Positions 46,665 through 58,058 of a stretch of 64,000 bases of DNA are shown one piece after another. Made by a program: the position numbers and the translations under genes. The number at the start of each line of letters is the position of its first letter. Positions within the stretch are counted from its first letter, which is position 1. Source of the DNA: Yamagishiella unicocca (taxonomy: Eukaryota; Chlorophyta; Chlorophyceae; Chlamydomonadales; Volvocaceae); contig BDSL01000153.1 in NCBI GenBank assembly GCA_003116995.1, forward strand, positions 106,710 through 170,709, written 5' to 3'. The notes below the pieces were generated by a model. It was not told the DNA's origin. It worked only from the letters and a program-made list of their open reading frames with translations, and did not search any database.

Positions 46665-49600
46665 TCACGCCGCGCACAGCGCCAGCCCCGCCCTGCCGCC
46701 CTGCCTCAGCGGCGCGCAGCTCCGCCACCTGCCCGCCGCCGTGTCGTAGCACTCCACCGTCTGGTGCACCGTCACGTCCTCACAGCTGCCAGGGTGCAGC
46801 GGGTAGCCGCCGCCACCGACCCCAGGGAACCCCAGCCCCAGCCCCAGCCCCGGTCCCGCCGCCGCCGCCGCCATTCCGCCGCCGCCGTAAAAGCTGCCGC
46901 CGCCCACTCCCGGCGAGCTGCCGTACACCCCCGCTCCGGCCATCTGCGCGCCGCGGCCGAGCATGCCGTACGACGCCGTCGGCGGCGATGATCCCAGGGT
47001 GCCGAAGCCGCCGGGCAGCCCGTGCGGCCCACCCCAGCCCCAGGAGGCAGCGGCGGCGGCGCCGCCGGCCGCCGCCGCTGCTGCCGCCGCCGCCGCTGCT
47101 GCTGCCATGTCCGCGGGGCTGCACTGCCCTCCCGCCACGTACAAGCAGCCGCCCAGCGTCGACATAGCGTGGCTGGACCTGCGGGGCGCGAAGCGGCGGT
47201 GGGGGTTCTGAATGGGGAGCGCGAAGCGGCGGTGGGGGTTCTGAATGGGGAGCGCGAAGCGGCGGTGGGGGTTCTGAATGGGGAGCGCGAAGCGGCGGTG
47301 GGGGTTCTGAATGGGGAGCGTGAAGCGGCGGTGGGGGCAAGCTCATCACCACCACTGGCTAGCAGTGTTCACATTGCCCCCTGGGGGCGCACGTGCCTCT
47401 CACGGTGTGCCCGACAGCTCCACGAGCACCCAACGCGCGCGCGCTTCGACACGCGCCCAATACACGGCATGTGTGTCCCTCTTACGTCAATCCCCCCGCA
47501 GCTGCTGGCGCAGGGTAGATGGAGCCCTCCCAGTCCACACCAGTCGCACTGACGACGCGTGCAGCGTCCCGCGTGCAGCGTCCCGCGTGCAGCGTCCCGC
47601 GTGCAGTGTACGATACCCGCGTGCAGTGTACGATACTGGCGTGCAGTGTACGATACCCGCGTGCAGTGTACGATACCCGCGTGCAGTGTACGCCGCCCGC
47701 GTGCAGCGTACGATCTGCTGCGCTCGCCCCGGCCCCCCGCCCCCGCGACGTGACAGGCGCACAGCATGTTGACCGACCAGGGGGGTTCATAAGAGGATCC
47801 GCGAATCCACGGCCGACACACCGAGGGCGGGGAAGGTGACGGGACCGACCAGGGGGGGGCATGGGCGCTCTTCGTTTACAGGGGCCGCACGCAAGGCCAA
47901 GCGAACACAACCGTACGACACAAACCTGGCCCCCGCCCCTGTCCCTGCTGACGGCAGCCACCCACCTGGGGGCGGACATTGGCTCCAGGGTGGTCCAGCG
48001 GCCCTCTCGGGGGTCCAGTGCCTCCAGGGAGGACAGCCGGGTGCGCGAGTCGTTGACGCCGCCGGACACGTAGATGCGGCCGCCGTGAGCGGCCGCCTGC
48101 GGGGGTGTGGGGTAGCGTGGAAACGCGCGATTTGGTCATCCTTGTGGCTGAAGTGCCGGACAGGCTACGACACGATGAGTGTGGGGCGTCGGGGGGGCAA
48201 GTGTGCATGCCCGAGAGCTTGTGGGGGCCAGTGGGAGGATGTTGTTGGCCGGGTTTGGTAGGGCCAGCACCGGGAGGTGAGGGAGGGGGGTTTCGAGGGT
48301 GCCATGCCGCTACCTGGCTGCCGGTGGCATGGGTGCGAGCACTCGTCAGTGGATGCAAACCAACCGCTGCGCCTTCCGTGGTACGAAGATGTGAAGCCGC
48401 CTTCCGACTGCACTGGTGCCCTCCCTCAGGAGCCTCTCACCGGACCGCACAGCCCAAGCACATTCGGGCCCCGCCGCGCTCCCCCCGCCCTGCCACTCCG
48501 TCGCACCCCACCCACCCTCCTCCGCCACCCACCGCCATGTACTTGCGCTCCGAAGCCATGTCGCAGCCCAGCAGCTGCCACCGACCCGACCCAAGGTCAA
48601 GGACCTCGCCGCTGCGGTGCGTGCCACCCCCGCCGCCGCCCCCGCCGCCCCCGCTGCGGTAGCTGCTGCCGCCCCCGCCGCCGCCTCCGGCGCCCCCCAG
48701 CGCGAACACGCGGCCTCCCAGCACGGCGCAGGCGTGGGCGCTGCGAGGGCACACCATGTCGGGACCTCGCTGCCAGGCGGCGGTGGAGGCCGCGGCGGCG
48801 GAGGGGTCGCCGGTGGGCGCTGCCGGTGGCGCTGCGGCGCACTCGGGTGTGAGGATTTCCACTGTGTTGAGGACGTGTTGGACCTGACGTGGGGGAGGGG
48901 GGAGAGAGGGAGGCAGAGAGGGAGGAGAGGGGGCATTACTGGCTGCTGAAGGGGCGGAACCGGCAATGGGATAAAGGAGACGAGGCATTACTGGCTGCTG
49001 GAGGAAAGGGGCGAGAGAGGGAGGCAGGGAGGGAGGAGAGGGGCTTGCGGTGTGGTGTGGTGAGGCAGAGGAGCGGCCGCTGAGGAGAGGAGGCTAGTGA
49101 AACTCGTGGGAGTTCTTCCCCACTCATACCACTCCGAGCGCTGCCGTCTGCCATAGTGGCCTGTCTCCCCCCGCCCCCGCGCAAACGCCTTCAGTCTCCC
49201 GCGTCACTTCACTGGTTTCCTCCCTCGTCCCCACCTCACCTGCTGGACTTGCGAGCGGCCCCCTAGCACCGTCAGTGCGCCTGACGTGGGACAGCGGGCA
49301 GCAGGGTGGGACAGCGGGCAGCAGGGTGGGGCAGCGGGCAGCAGGGTGGGACAGCGGGCAGCAGGGTGGGACAGCGGGCAGCAGGGTGGGACAGCGGGCA
49401 GCAGGGTGGGACAGCGGGCAGCAGGGTGGGACAGCGGGCAGCAGGGTGGGACAGCGGGCAGCAGGGAGACGTCGAGGGAGGCTGGGGACTGGAGGGCTGG
49501 TTTGTACGAGACGACTCCGGCTCCGGCTGGGGGGGCGCGGTGAGGGAACCGCAACGTGCCGCTGACGCCTCCCCTTCCTGGTGCCGTGCGATGAATGATT

Positions 49601-52600
49601 GCCTCCGCGTCGCGCCACCGAACCCACCCAGACCTACTTTCACCGCCCCCCTCCCGCAACCCACACCATCCCCACCCATCCCCACGCCTGCCAAGTCCTG
49701 CCCGGGCCCCCTGCCTGCCCCCTACTTCAGCCACCCAATCTCCCCCCCCCTCTCTCTCCACGGGTTTCCCTCGAACCCTCTCTCTCTCCCTCCCTCCCCC
49801 CCCCTCGCTCACCCGCCACAGCCACCACGCCCGCGTGGGCCCGCGGCATCATCAGCGGCGGACACGGCTCCCAGCCGCGACCCACGGGTCCGTCGTTGCC
49901 CCAGTTGAGCCGCCACACGCTGCTGCACAGCGGCGTCCCCCCCACCAGGTACACCGCCCCGCCCCCACCGCCCCCACCGCCGCCACCGGCCCCCGGGACC
50001 AGGGCGCAGCCGGTGAAGGACAGGCCCTGCAGCAGCGACGGCCCAGCGACCCATTGGTCTGCACGCGGGTCGTACACCTCCACCACCTTAACCGCCCGCC
50101 AGCTGCTGTCGTGCCCCCCCGCCGCCACCAGACACGAAGCCAGGTGCCGCCGTGGCCGGCCGCCGCCGTGGCCGCCCGCCGCCGCCACCACCGCACCCAC
50201 TCGGCCCAGCGATTTATCACCACCACCGCCACCACCACCAACACCGCTTCCGGCTCCGAAACCGGACCCCCAGCCGTTCCCTGGCCCCTGTGTCAGCGCC
50301 GGACTACACTGCATGGGGTCCAGGTTGGCTGCTGCCTGCAGCTGCGTCAGCTGGCGGCGGAGGTGCCGCACTGCGGGCAGCTCCGCGGCCCCGCTGGCGG
50401 CGGTGGGACCGCCCTGGGGGCTGGGGGGGCTGGGGGGGCCCCGCTCGCAGGTGCTGGCGGAGGTGCTGAGGGGGCAGGGGCCGGGGCGCGGCTCGCCGGG
50501 AGCCGGCCATGCATTTGCGAGGTGGGGTTGCTGGTGGGGTTGCTGGTGGGGTTGCTGGTGGGGTTGCTGGTGGGGTTGCTGGTGGGGTTGCTGGTGGGGG
50601 TGAGGGTGGGGGTGAGGGTGGCGGTGCGCCAGGTCGTGTTCGTGCGCCTGGGCGGCGAGGAGGACGCCCAGCGCGCGCGCGTGCGCCGCCGACCCGTGGG
50701 TCAGGTGCAGGTGCGGCGCGTCGGGCAGCGACGCCCAGTGCACCAGGCGCACCAGCTCCGGCGCGGCGGCTGCCCTGCTACAGCCGCTGCTGCTGCTACA
50801 GCTGCTGCTGCTGCCGCCTGCCGGGTCCTCCTCCGCCAGCCACTCCAGGGAGCACTGCAGCACGTCGGTCTCCTGGAGAGGGTGGGGTGAGAGGGGGTGA
50901 GGGGTGTGAGGGGGGTGATGGCGGGACTTTAGCTGGAGGGAGCTTTGCGCCCCAAGACGCGGCTTAGAAACAACATGTTGTCAAGCCCGGCGCCGCGAAA
51001 GGCCGAGCCTCACCTCCCAATCCATCCCCCCACCGGCGCCCAGCCGTTCTCCAGCATGCGAGTTTCCCAAGCGTTTTCTATTCCGTTTTCAGTGCCGACC
51101 CACGGGTCTCCCCTCACCCCCCTCCAGCCACTCACGCACTCCACCACCAGCTCCTCTCACCCCCCCCCAGCCACTCACGCACTCCACCACCAGCTCCTCT
51201 CACCCCCCCCAGCCACTCACGCACTCCACCACCAGCTCCTCTCACCCCCCCCAGCCACTCACGCACTCCACCACCAGCTCCTCGCTCCGCAGCAGCTCCA
51301 GCAGCAGCTCAGCGGGCAGCGAGGCCAGCCGCACGTCACCGCCGCCGCCGCCCTCCGCCCCGCAAGGAGAGCCCGCACCCGCACCCCTCCCGCCAGCGTC
51401 GCCGGCACCCGGGGCGGCAGTAGCGGCAGTAGCAGTAGTAGTAGCGGCAGTAGCGGGTGCGCTGGCGTCAACCCCCAGGCGCACCAGCACCGAAAAACGG
51501 CGGCAGACGTACGCCATCTGTGAGCCGGGTCGGAGTGGGCCGAGGGTTCGAGGGAGGGTGTAACCGTGGGGGCGGAACATGCAGACTCAGGCTATGGCAA
51601 GGGCGCTGGCAGTAGCGGGGCAGCAGTGGGGGGCAGCAGTGAGGGCAGCATGCAAAAGCTGAACGAACGGGACATGCACGGCGGGACGCGGGAGTCAGGT
51701 GGGGTGGGATGAGGGACTTGCAACACCAACACCTACCCCGCGCCCACCTCTTGGCATGCCTCGTCCCCTCCTCCTCGTCTCCGATTGCACCAAAGACCCC
51801 TCCCAGCCCTCTCCCCCAACACCCCTGGTCCTCTTGCGGAGTCGTCGCCATCCCGCAGCTACCAGCCCCCACCAGCTCATCCCGCAGCCACCAACACCTA
51901 CTAGCTCATCCCGCAGCGGCCCCAGGCTGTAGCGCCACGCCAGCAGCAGCAGCGGCAGGCAGGTCTGCAGGCCCAGGTTGCCCCGCATGAACTGAGGGCG
52001 CGGGGTGACGAGTGGACCAGGTGGGGGGGGGAGCGGGAGGAGAAAACGGGGTGAGAGGTGGTGTTTCGAGTGGGTGTCGAGAGAAAAACCGTTGGTTAGC
52101 ACTCCAAATAACCGTAAAACCGATTACTAGTACTCCAACCGATCAGCATGCGAGTGGGTGGGGGGTGCGCCAGTGCGCTTTCGCGGGAATGGCTCCAGGG
52201 GCGGGGGTCGAGGGACGCCTCGCGCGCGTTAAGAGGATCAGGCGAGAGGGACGGAGGAGCAGGCGCGGTGGGGCGGCAGGCTGCAGCTGCAGCGCAGGAG
52301 GGGCAGGACGCGCGACCTGACGTGCGACTCAGCGCGGTGTGCGGCCACCCGCCCGGCCTCACACACACACACCATGTATGCATCCGGACCCACCCGCTCG
52401 ATACCGCCCTCCGGGCCCCGCCCCCTCGCGGCTCCACCCCCCTCGTGCCCTGCTCATCACCACCAGGTACACACCTTGCTCCTTCCGCACCCCTCCTCCC
52501 CTTCTCCCCCTCCCTCCCCCCCCCGGCTGCCCTACCGCCGCCCCCGCCTCCAGCAGTGCCCCCGCCCCCAGGAAGGAGCCCGCCGCGATGAGCGCCTCCA

Positions 52601-53207
52601 GGTTGTCCGCCGCCACCTCCACCCGCCGCTCGTACAGCGCACCCAGGGCCAGCCGCAGCGCCCAGCCGTCCAAGCCAGGCAGCCACACCACCGCGGGGCC
52701 GCCTGCCGCCGCCGCCGCTGCCGCCGCTGCGGCGCCGCCTCCTCCGCCTGCTGCTGCTGCCACCGCTGCGGCCTCCCCCGTCGCTGCCGGCGTCAGGTCG
52801 TTCATGAGCGCCCCCGCCCCCGCCAGCAGCGCCCGGAAGTAGTCGCAGGTGGCCGCCAGCACGACTCGGTGGGCTGGCAAGTCCTCCACCTGCTCGCCCT
52901 CCTCCTCGGGCCCCTTGCAGCCGCCCCCGCCGCGCCCGTTGGGTGCTCTGGCTGCAGCCTCCCCCGCACATGCTGATGTGGGTGCGGATGTGGATGCGGG
53001 GGTTCCGGAGCTTCGCGTCCGCAGCACGATGTCGCACAGCAGGCGCTGGTGCCAGAGGTCCGCCAGGGCGGTGCTGAGGGCGGAGGGCTCCAGCAGGACC
53101 AGCTTGTTCTGGCGGGAGGGGGGGAGAAGAGGGGGGAAGGGAGGGACGGGGTAAGTTAGGGGCAAGGGGAGGGAGAAGGGGCGCGGGTCATGGCCGGGTG
53201 CTGTCAT
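46665..53207 (-). CDS. BTB-BACK-Kelch protein (KLHL-type)
   Basis: Eight exons (53207-52536, 51991-51902, 51517-51263, 50872-49813, 49280-49240, 48883-48533, 48096-47966, 47178-46665) join in phase to 1,037 residues. BTB domain at about 45-220: LLCDIVLRTR, LPAHRVVLAATCDYFRALLA, ALRLALGALYERRVEVAADN. BACK helices follow: GLQTCLPLLLLAWRYSLGPL, SLPAELLLELLRSEELVVEC, VLQCSLEWLAEED, LVRLVHWASLPDA. Six Kelch blades: HLASCLVAAGGHDSSW, GAVYLVGGTPLCSSVWRLNW, HAGVVAVAGALTVLGGRSQV, HACAVLGGRVFALGGAGG, AHGGRIYVSGGVNDS, SHAMSTLGGCLYVAGG. In animals such proteins are substrate adaptors for Cullin-3 ubiquitin ligases, with the BTB binding CUL3 and the propeller binding substrate; that role is inferred. Exon 5 is a 41-bp microexon completing a Kelch blade. 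The start at 53207 is the first in-frame ATG; an acceptor-like CCCGCCAG at 53116-53109 leaves open an upstream first exon. Confidence 0.88.
47186..47338. repeat. 33-bp minisatellite at an acceptor of the Kelch gene
   Basis: About 4.6 copies of a 33-bp unit containing GCGAAGCGGCGGTGGGGGTT, directly upstream of the exon 8 acceptor. On the transcript strand each unit contains an acceptor-like CCCCATTCAG. Confidence 0.95.
47558..47715. repeat. 20-bp tandem repeat in Kelch intron 7
   Basis: About eight copies related to GTGCAGTGTACGATACCCGC, degenerating leftward into GTGCAGCGTCCC variants. Confidence 0.92.
47789..47836. repeat. dispersed 48-bp repeat, copy 2
   Basis: Partner of 41233-41280, in intron 7 of the Kelch gene. 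Confidence 0.75.
49286..49467. repeat. 20-bp minisatellite at a microexon acceptor
   Basis: Nine copies of GTGGGACAGCGGGCAGCAGG ending six bases from the 41-bp microexon of the Kelch gene. On the transcript strand it is a long pyrimidine-rich CTGCTGCCCGCTGTCCCAC array just before the AG. Confidence 0.96.
50521..50592. repeat. 12-bp in-frame coding repeat
   Basis: Six copies of GGTGGGGTTGCT, encoding HQQP repeats in Kelch exon 4 between the BACK and Kelch domains, next to a His-Pro run. Confidence 0.92.
51127..51290. repeat. about 43-bp tandem repeat of an exon-intron boundary
   Basis: Four copies. The innermost is the true end of Kelch exon 3 plus its donor (ELVVEC|GTGAGTGGCTGGGG on the minus strand); the other three lie downstream in the intron and each repeats the exon end and the GTGAGT donor. 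Confidence 0.9.
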
Positions 53208-54499
53208 GGCCGGGTGCTGTCAGGGCCGAGGAGGCGGGGGAAGGTCGCGTCACGTCGCCGAAGAGAGCGGTCGGATTGTCAGAGTTAAGAGGTTTCGGAG
53301 GATTGGAAACGGCGCTACGGACAGAGGGCTTGGGCGAGGGCAAATACGGGCATAACTGTACGAATGGAAGTTTGCGGCAGCTGGGACAGGAGTGCGGCCA
53401 CGCGCGGCAAGGATGTGCCCGGGATGTGCTTTGTGGGTCTAGATGCCGGCGGGGACGGAGGCAGGGGCACGTGGGCGGGCAGCGACGTGGCCACGGCTGG
53501 CGTGCAAAGACGGCAATGCGGCATTCGCCATCGCCGCAAAGAAGGTTGAGAATGCAGTTGGAAGTGGGGTATATGCGTTTTCAACGCCGCGAAGCGAGGT
53601 CCAGGATGCGTGCTGTGCGTGCGCGTAGGTGCCTGCCGCGACCTCGTGGCCATGCATGTCATGCAAAGCAACGTGGCGTATGATGTTGCATCTTGCAGGA
53701 TGAGATGTTGTATTATGCTCAAAGGAGCAACGCACCTGGACAACGTGCGGCTCATCGCCCGACTGAGCCCCAATTTGCGTTGCGCCAAACATATTATCGC
53801 AGGCCGCTGATTAGTTGTACATGTTGTAAAAGGAGTCAATTGCCATATTACACAGATGTTTTCTAAACCCTTGTTTTGTCAACCTTGTCGCAACCCAGAT
53901 ACAAACTCTCATATCACAACACAATTCTTCAGCAGTATCATGCGAAGGTATATGCTATCGTATCGTGATCGCTCGCACGTATTGTAAACTGTTCCTTGAC
54001 AAGAGGAGAACAGCTGTCGTCGAGGGAGTACAGATGGACGACGATTGAGCGCGCAGAGCTAGTCCCGTAGTCCGTCACCGCTTAAGATATACAGGTCTTT
54101 ATCAAACACGTACAAGATGTAGGTTGTCGTGACCAGATGACCACCCCCGCCCCGCCGCATGGCCAACCGCCAGATTAACGTCCACGCAACCTAGCCGCGT
54201 TGGGCTGGTGGCACCAAGGCAGTAACCCAATAAGTCTTGTACACCATGGAATATTGGTCATCAGAGCTACGGGCACAAGCTGGCTTTACAGAGTCAACGC
54301 CGGCGGGCCCTCTCTGCGGAGTCTTCTCAACACCCGCGGCCGCCGGCCCACAAACGTTGTCTCCGAACAAGCGAGCCTGCAACCAGCAATGCGAAAGCTC
54401 TTCAGCTGTCCGCGTGCGCCGGTCGCCCACACGCCCGAGCCCTGGCACCGGCGCCGGCGGCAGCGGCTACAGCCATACTGACCGGCAGCAGCAACAACA
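53208..54499. other. no gene recognised; divergent intergenic region
   Basis: Upstream region of the Kelch gene. It begins with two and a half copies of a 16-bp CATGGCCGGGTGCTGT repeat (53189-53228) that include the proposed start codon. 53.8-54.2 kb is clearly AT-richer. A possible first exon of the next plus-strand gene may begin at an ATG near 54246. Confidence 0.4.
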
Positions 54500-57400
54500 G
54501 CACGCGCATGTGCCGCCGCCGCAGCATGTGCATCAGCAGCAGCACGTGCATCAGCAGCAGCAGCAGTGCTCACGTCCTGCAGGCGCCCCACCTCCCGCCC
54601 GCCAGGACACTGCCTGCGCCACCAACGGCGCCTCGTTCCGGTGCGTCCGGCTGCTTCGGGACAGGCGCACAAGCACTAACCGCGCCACGCCGGTGGTCGC
54701 GCGTAGTGCCGCGACGCACGTGTCGGCGGCGACCGCAGTGTTGGGCCTTCCCCGGCCCCAACCCCCATCTCGAAACGTCTGTGCAAACGGTTTTTCTCGT
54801 ACCCACGGGTCTTTCCTCGCACCCCCCAGCCGTAGGGCCCAGTGCAACGCAAGTGCATACACACGCACGCGCAGCGCAGCGCATTCGACGCAACGTGGCA
54901 CACACACACACGAACCCCCCTCACCACCACCCCCGCCCCGACCTACTGCCCCCTACTGCTCCCCGCTGCCCCCACCCGGTGCCTTGCAGGCAACCGAACT
55001 TCGGTTGCGCTTCTGCCCCTCCGTCCGTGCCGCTCCCCGCACCCACGACCCCAACGTCAGCCCCCGGCTCTGCGCCCCGCCCTCCGCCTGCCTCCCCCCC
55101 GCCCACGTCCACCTGCTCGGGGCTACTCGCGGCGCACCTGCAGGTGACCAGGAGGGGGGAGAGGGGGGTACCATAAAAGGACCGGTAGCTCGACATGGGA
55201 AGTGTAGGAGGGGGGTTAAGGAGGGGGAAAAAGAGGAGACCCGGTTACACGATGTAGGAAGCGGCGCGTAAAAACGAGCTGGCGAGTAGTCTTCGGATGA
55301 GAGCGTGTGAGAGAGAGAGAGAGAGGGAGGGGGAGAGGGAGGGGGAGAGGGAGGGGGAGAGGGAGGGGGAGGGGGAGAGGGAGGGGGAGAGGGAGGGGGA
55401 GAGGGAGGGGGAGAGGGAGGGGGAGAGGAGTCGAGACAGTTGCCCGGGCTCCTCCGTCCCGCCCATACCCCACGCCCCACACCTCGCACCTGGCACCTCA
55501 CAAGTTCCGCCTGGCAGCTGCATATACGGGGCGAGTATGAAGCACTTACCTTACCCTTACTGGCCCCCCTCAAGCCTACCGTGGGGCCGGCGCCATCCGC
55601 CCACGGAGCCTCTGCCGCTGCTTGTTCCCCCTCTCCTCTTGCGCCCCCTTCACACATACCCGCCCTCCCCTCCTGCTGCCTCCCTTCCCCCCCCGTCCCA
55701 GGGCCCCAGCGCCGCGCCGCTTCCGCAGCGCGATGGCTCCGAAACCCTGGAACGGCTGTACCTGTACACCGGGTTGCCCTTCCACAGCATGTGAGGGGTG
55801 ACGAGGGGGGCCAACCAGAATGTGTTTGGGTGGTGGCTACGGCTGTTTATGGGGGTGGTTACAACCGTCTAGGGGGTGGTTACAACTGTCTGGGGGTGGT
55901 TACAACTGTCTGGGGGTGGTTACAACTGTCTGGGGGTGGTTACAACTGTCTGGGACGTCTGGATTCACGTGGGTGTGATAGGTGAGACATGCGGCCGCAC
56001 GTTCGAAGGCTGAATTGGGAAGCGAGCAACCGGCTGCGTTCCTTCGTCTGTGTCTTACTGCTTGCCCAGCTGCCAAGGTTTCTCTGTAATTGTATCTTTT
56101 GGAAGTCCTGCTGGGCACGTACGGCTTGTGGCACCTTGGTGGCCATAAGGGTTTAGGGTTTCAGGGTTTAGGACAGTGGGGAGTGGGGAGGAAGTAGAAG
56201 GCGATGTGATTTTGGTGTGTGCGAGGATAATCTCACTGCGTGGGCACTGCTCGACATGCCAGCAGCCGCCTCCCACTTCCTCACCTCTTTTCCCCCCTCC
56301 CCCTCCCCCTTTCCAGCCTATTGTTGGAGCTGCTGGGGCTGCCAGCCGACCTCTGCAGCTCCGACCTGCTGCGGGGCCTGGCGGCGGCTACCACGGAGGC
56401 ACAGCTGCTCGCGGTGGTGTGCGTTGCGGCGCTGGGGGCAGAGCGGCAGGAGGGGGGTGGAGGGGGGAGCAGAGGGGGAGGGGGGAGCAGAGGGGCAGCC
56501 GCGCGAGCGGCAGGAGCCGGAGGAGGAGGAGGAGGGGCGGACGCGGCGAGCGATACCCGCATGCGAGTGCGGGCGCAGTGGGACAAGCTGCGGCGGGGTG
56601 GCGTGGTGCGTGTGGATGAGGCGGCAGGTAGGTGCGGGGGGGAGGGGAAGGGACACGAGTGGTGGCGGGGCTGGGGAGTATGAGAGCAAACCCGTGTATT
56701 GGCACGGAGAAGTAAAACCGATTGCGGTGGGGTGGCGGGCGGAGAAGGTGGAGCCCCATGGTGCCGTCTGGGATTCTCGGAGGGTGCTGGGGCGCAAGTG
56801 AAGCGCCCCAGGGTTCGTGTGGTGCTGCTGGCTGGCTGGCACGCCAGGGGCCCCCCGACCACCACCCGTCTAACTTGCCCACACCACACTCGCCCATACC
56901 GTACCTACTTCCCGCGCTAACCCTCAATCCTCACGCTTCAAACATCCTCTTCCGCCCCTCCCCTCCCCCTCCCCCGCCCCTATGTGACCGAAGACAATGC
57001 GCCAGCTATCCTACCCATGCCGTGTAACCGGTTTCAATGCCACTCTCCCCCGCGTCCAGGGGGGGCCCTGAAGTACGACCCCAGCCCGCCGCAGCAGCCC
57101 CCATACCGCGTGGTGCGCGCCAAGGTGGAGCTCCAGCAGCAGCAGCTGCAGCAGCGCCAGCAGGGGGGGGTTCGGAGCGCCAACCGGGGGAGCACGGGCA
57201 GCCGGGGCCGGGGCGCAGCGGGCACCCCCACCTCCCCCGCCGTTGTCGCCTGCGGCGGCGTGCTGCTGCAGTACGACCTAGAGGTGCGAGGGAGGGAGGG
57301 GGCGCGGGAGGGAGGGAGGGAGGGGGCGGGGAGACCCGGGTGCTCGACGTAGGAGATGGAGGTATGGTGGGTGGGGAGGGGGAGGGGGCGGCTGTTGGGC

Positions 57401-57598
57401 CGGAGGGGGATGTCTGGGGGCCACCTTCCCCCCGGGGAAGTCCCACCTGGGCTGCGGCTGCGACCGCAAGCGGGCTGAGGACTGAGGGCTGGAGGGGGTC
57501 TTGTGTGGGCGATGGTGTGGTGCGGTGTGGGGTGGTCGGCATACATCTGTGCCCCGCAGGTGGCTCGGGGTTGCTCGCTTTGGCGACTGCACCGTTAG
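54500..57598 (+). CDS. unrecognised gene, probably 3'-truncated by a transposon
   Basis: Function not recognised. Four 3' exons join in phase: 55702-55790, 56317-56627, 57060-57283 and 57560-57598. They encode SETLERLYLYTGLPFHS, LLLELLGLPADLCSSDLLRG, TEAQLLAVVCVAALGAE, a Gly-rich insert, VRAQWDKLRRGGVVRVDEAA, YDPSPPQQPPYRVVRAKVEL, a Gln-rich linker, and VACGGVLLQYDLEV. The helical LLELLGLP...LLRGLA part and the strand-like YRVVRAKVEL...GVLLQYDLE part suggest a folded alpha/beta domain. Upstream, 54970-55143 (ending CSGLLAAHLQ|GTGACC) joins in phase; before that, Gln- and His-rich sequence from about 54500 is uncertain. The last exon adds only 12 residues (VARGCSLWRLHR) before a stop beside the AT-rich transposon at 57.6 kb, so the natural C-terminus was probably lost. 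Confidence 0.4.
55324..55428. repeat. 12-bp purine repeat (GAGGGAGGGGGA)n
   Basis: All-purine tract of about nine units on the plus strand, in the intron before exon 55702. Homopurine mirror-like DNA that could adopt triplex structure. Confidence 0.93.
55851..55952. repeat. 20-bp tandem repeat in an intron
   Basis: Five copies of GGGGTGGTTACAACTGTCTG between exons 55702-55790 and 56317-56627. Confidence 0.94.
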
Positions 57599-57836
57599 CT
57601 GCGTCTCGCTTACTGAGACCTTAGCTTCGTCTCGCTTACTAACCCTACCAAATTAGAAGGCGTATAAGAAGGGTGTAAGGAGGGCTAAGGAAACTAAATA
57701 TTCGGTAAGAAGGCTCGATGTTTAAGAAAGCTAAGTAATCCTTAAATTTAGTTGTATGCTTCCTTATTTTTAGAATGATGCCTAAAACTAGGTAAGAAGG
57801 CAAATGAGATGCAGCCCGCTTGCAAGAGCTTGTATT

Positions 57837-57841
57837 TTACA
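57837..57841 (-). terminator. TGTAA poly-A-type signal (minus strand)
   Basis: TTACA on the plus strand, 218 bp beyond the transposase stop. Confidence 0.4.
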
Positions 57842-58058
57842 CCAGGAGGGCAGCGACCACTGGCAAATCACATTATCAACAAATACGACTATGATAAATA
57901 ATCGGCACGTTGTTTGGTCTCCCCGCAGCAGTACCCAAGCAAGCACACCCACCGTGCAAGCGACTTCTACAAACTACCCTGCCATGTATCACCAATAGGA
58001 TCCGAAAACACTAGTTCCCAGCAACTGGCATGGTGGCGGGTTAAAAGATTGCATGTAA

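Noticed and set aside
55702..57283. Sec63/MER3 helicase-like domain
   Set aside because: The LLELLGLP...LLRGLA block is only superficially similar; expected arginine and asparagine landmarks are missing.
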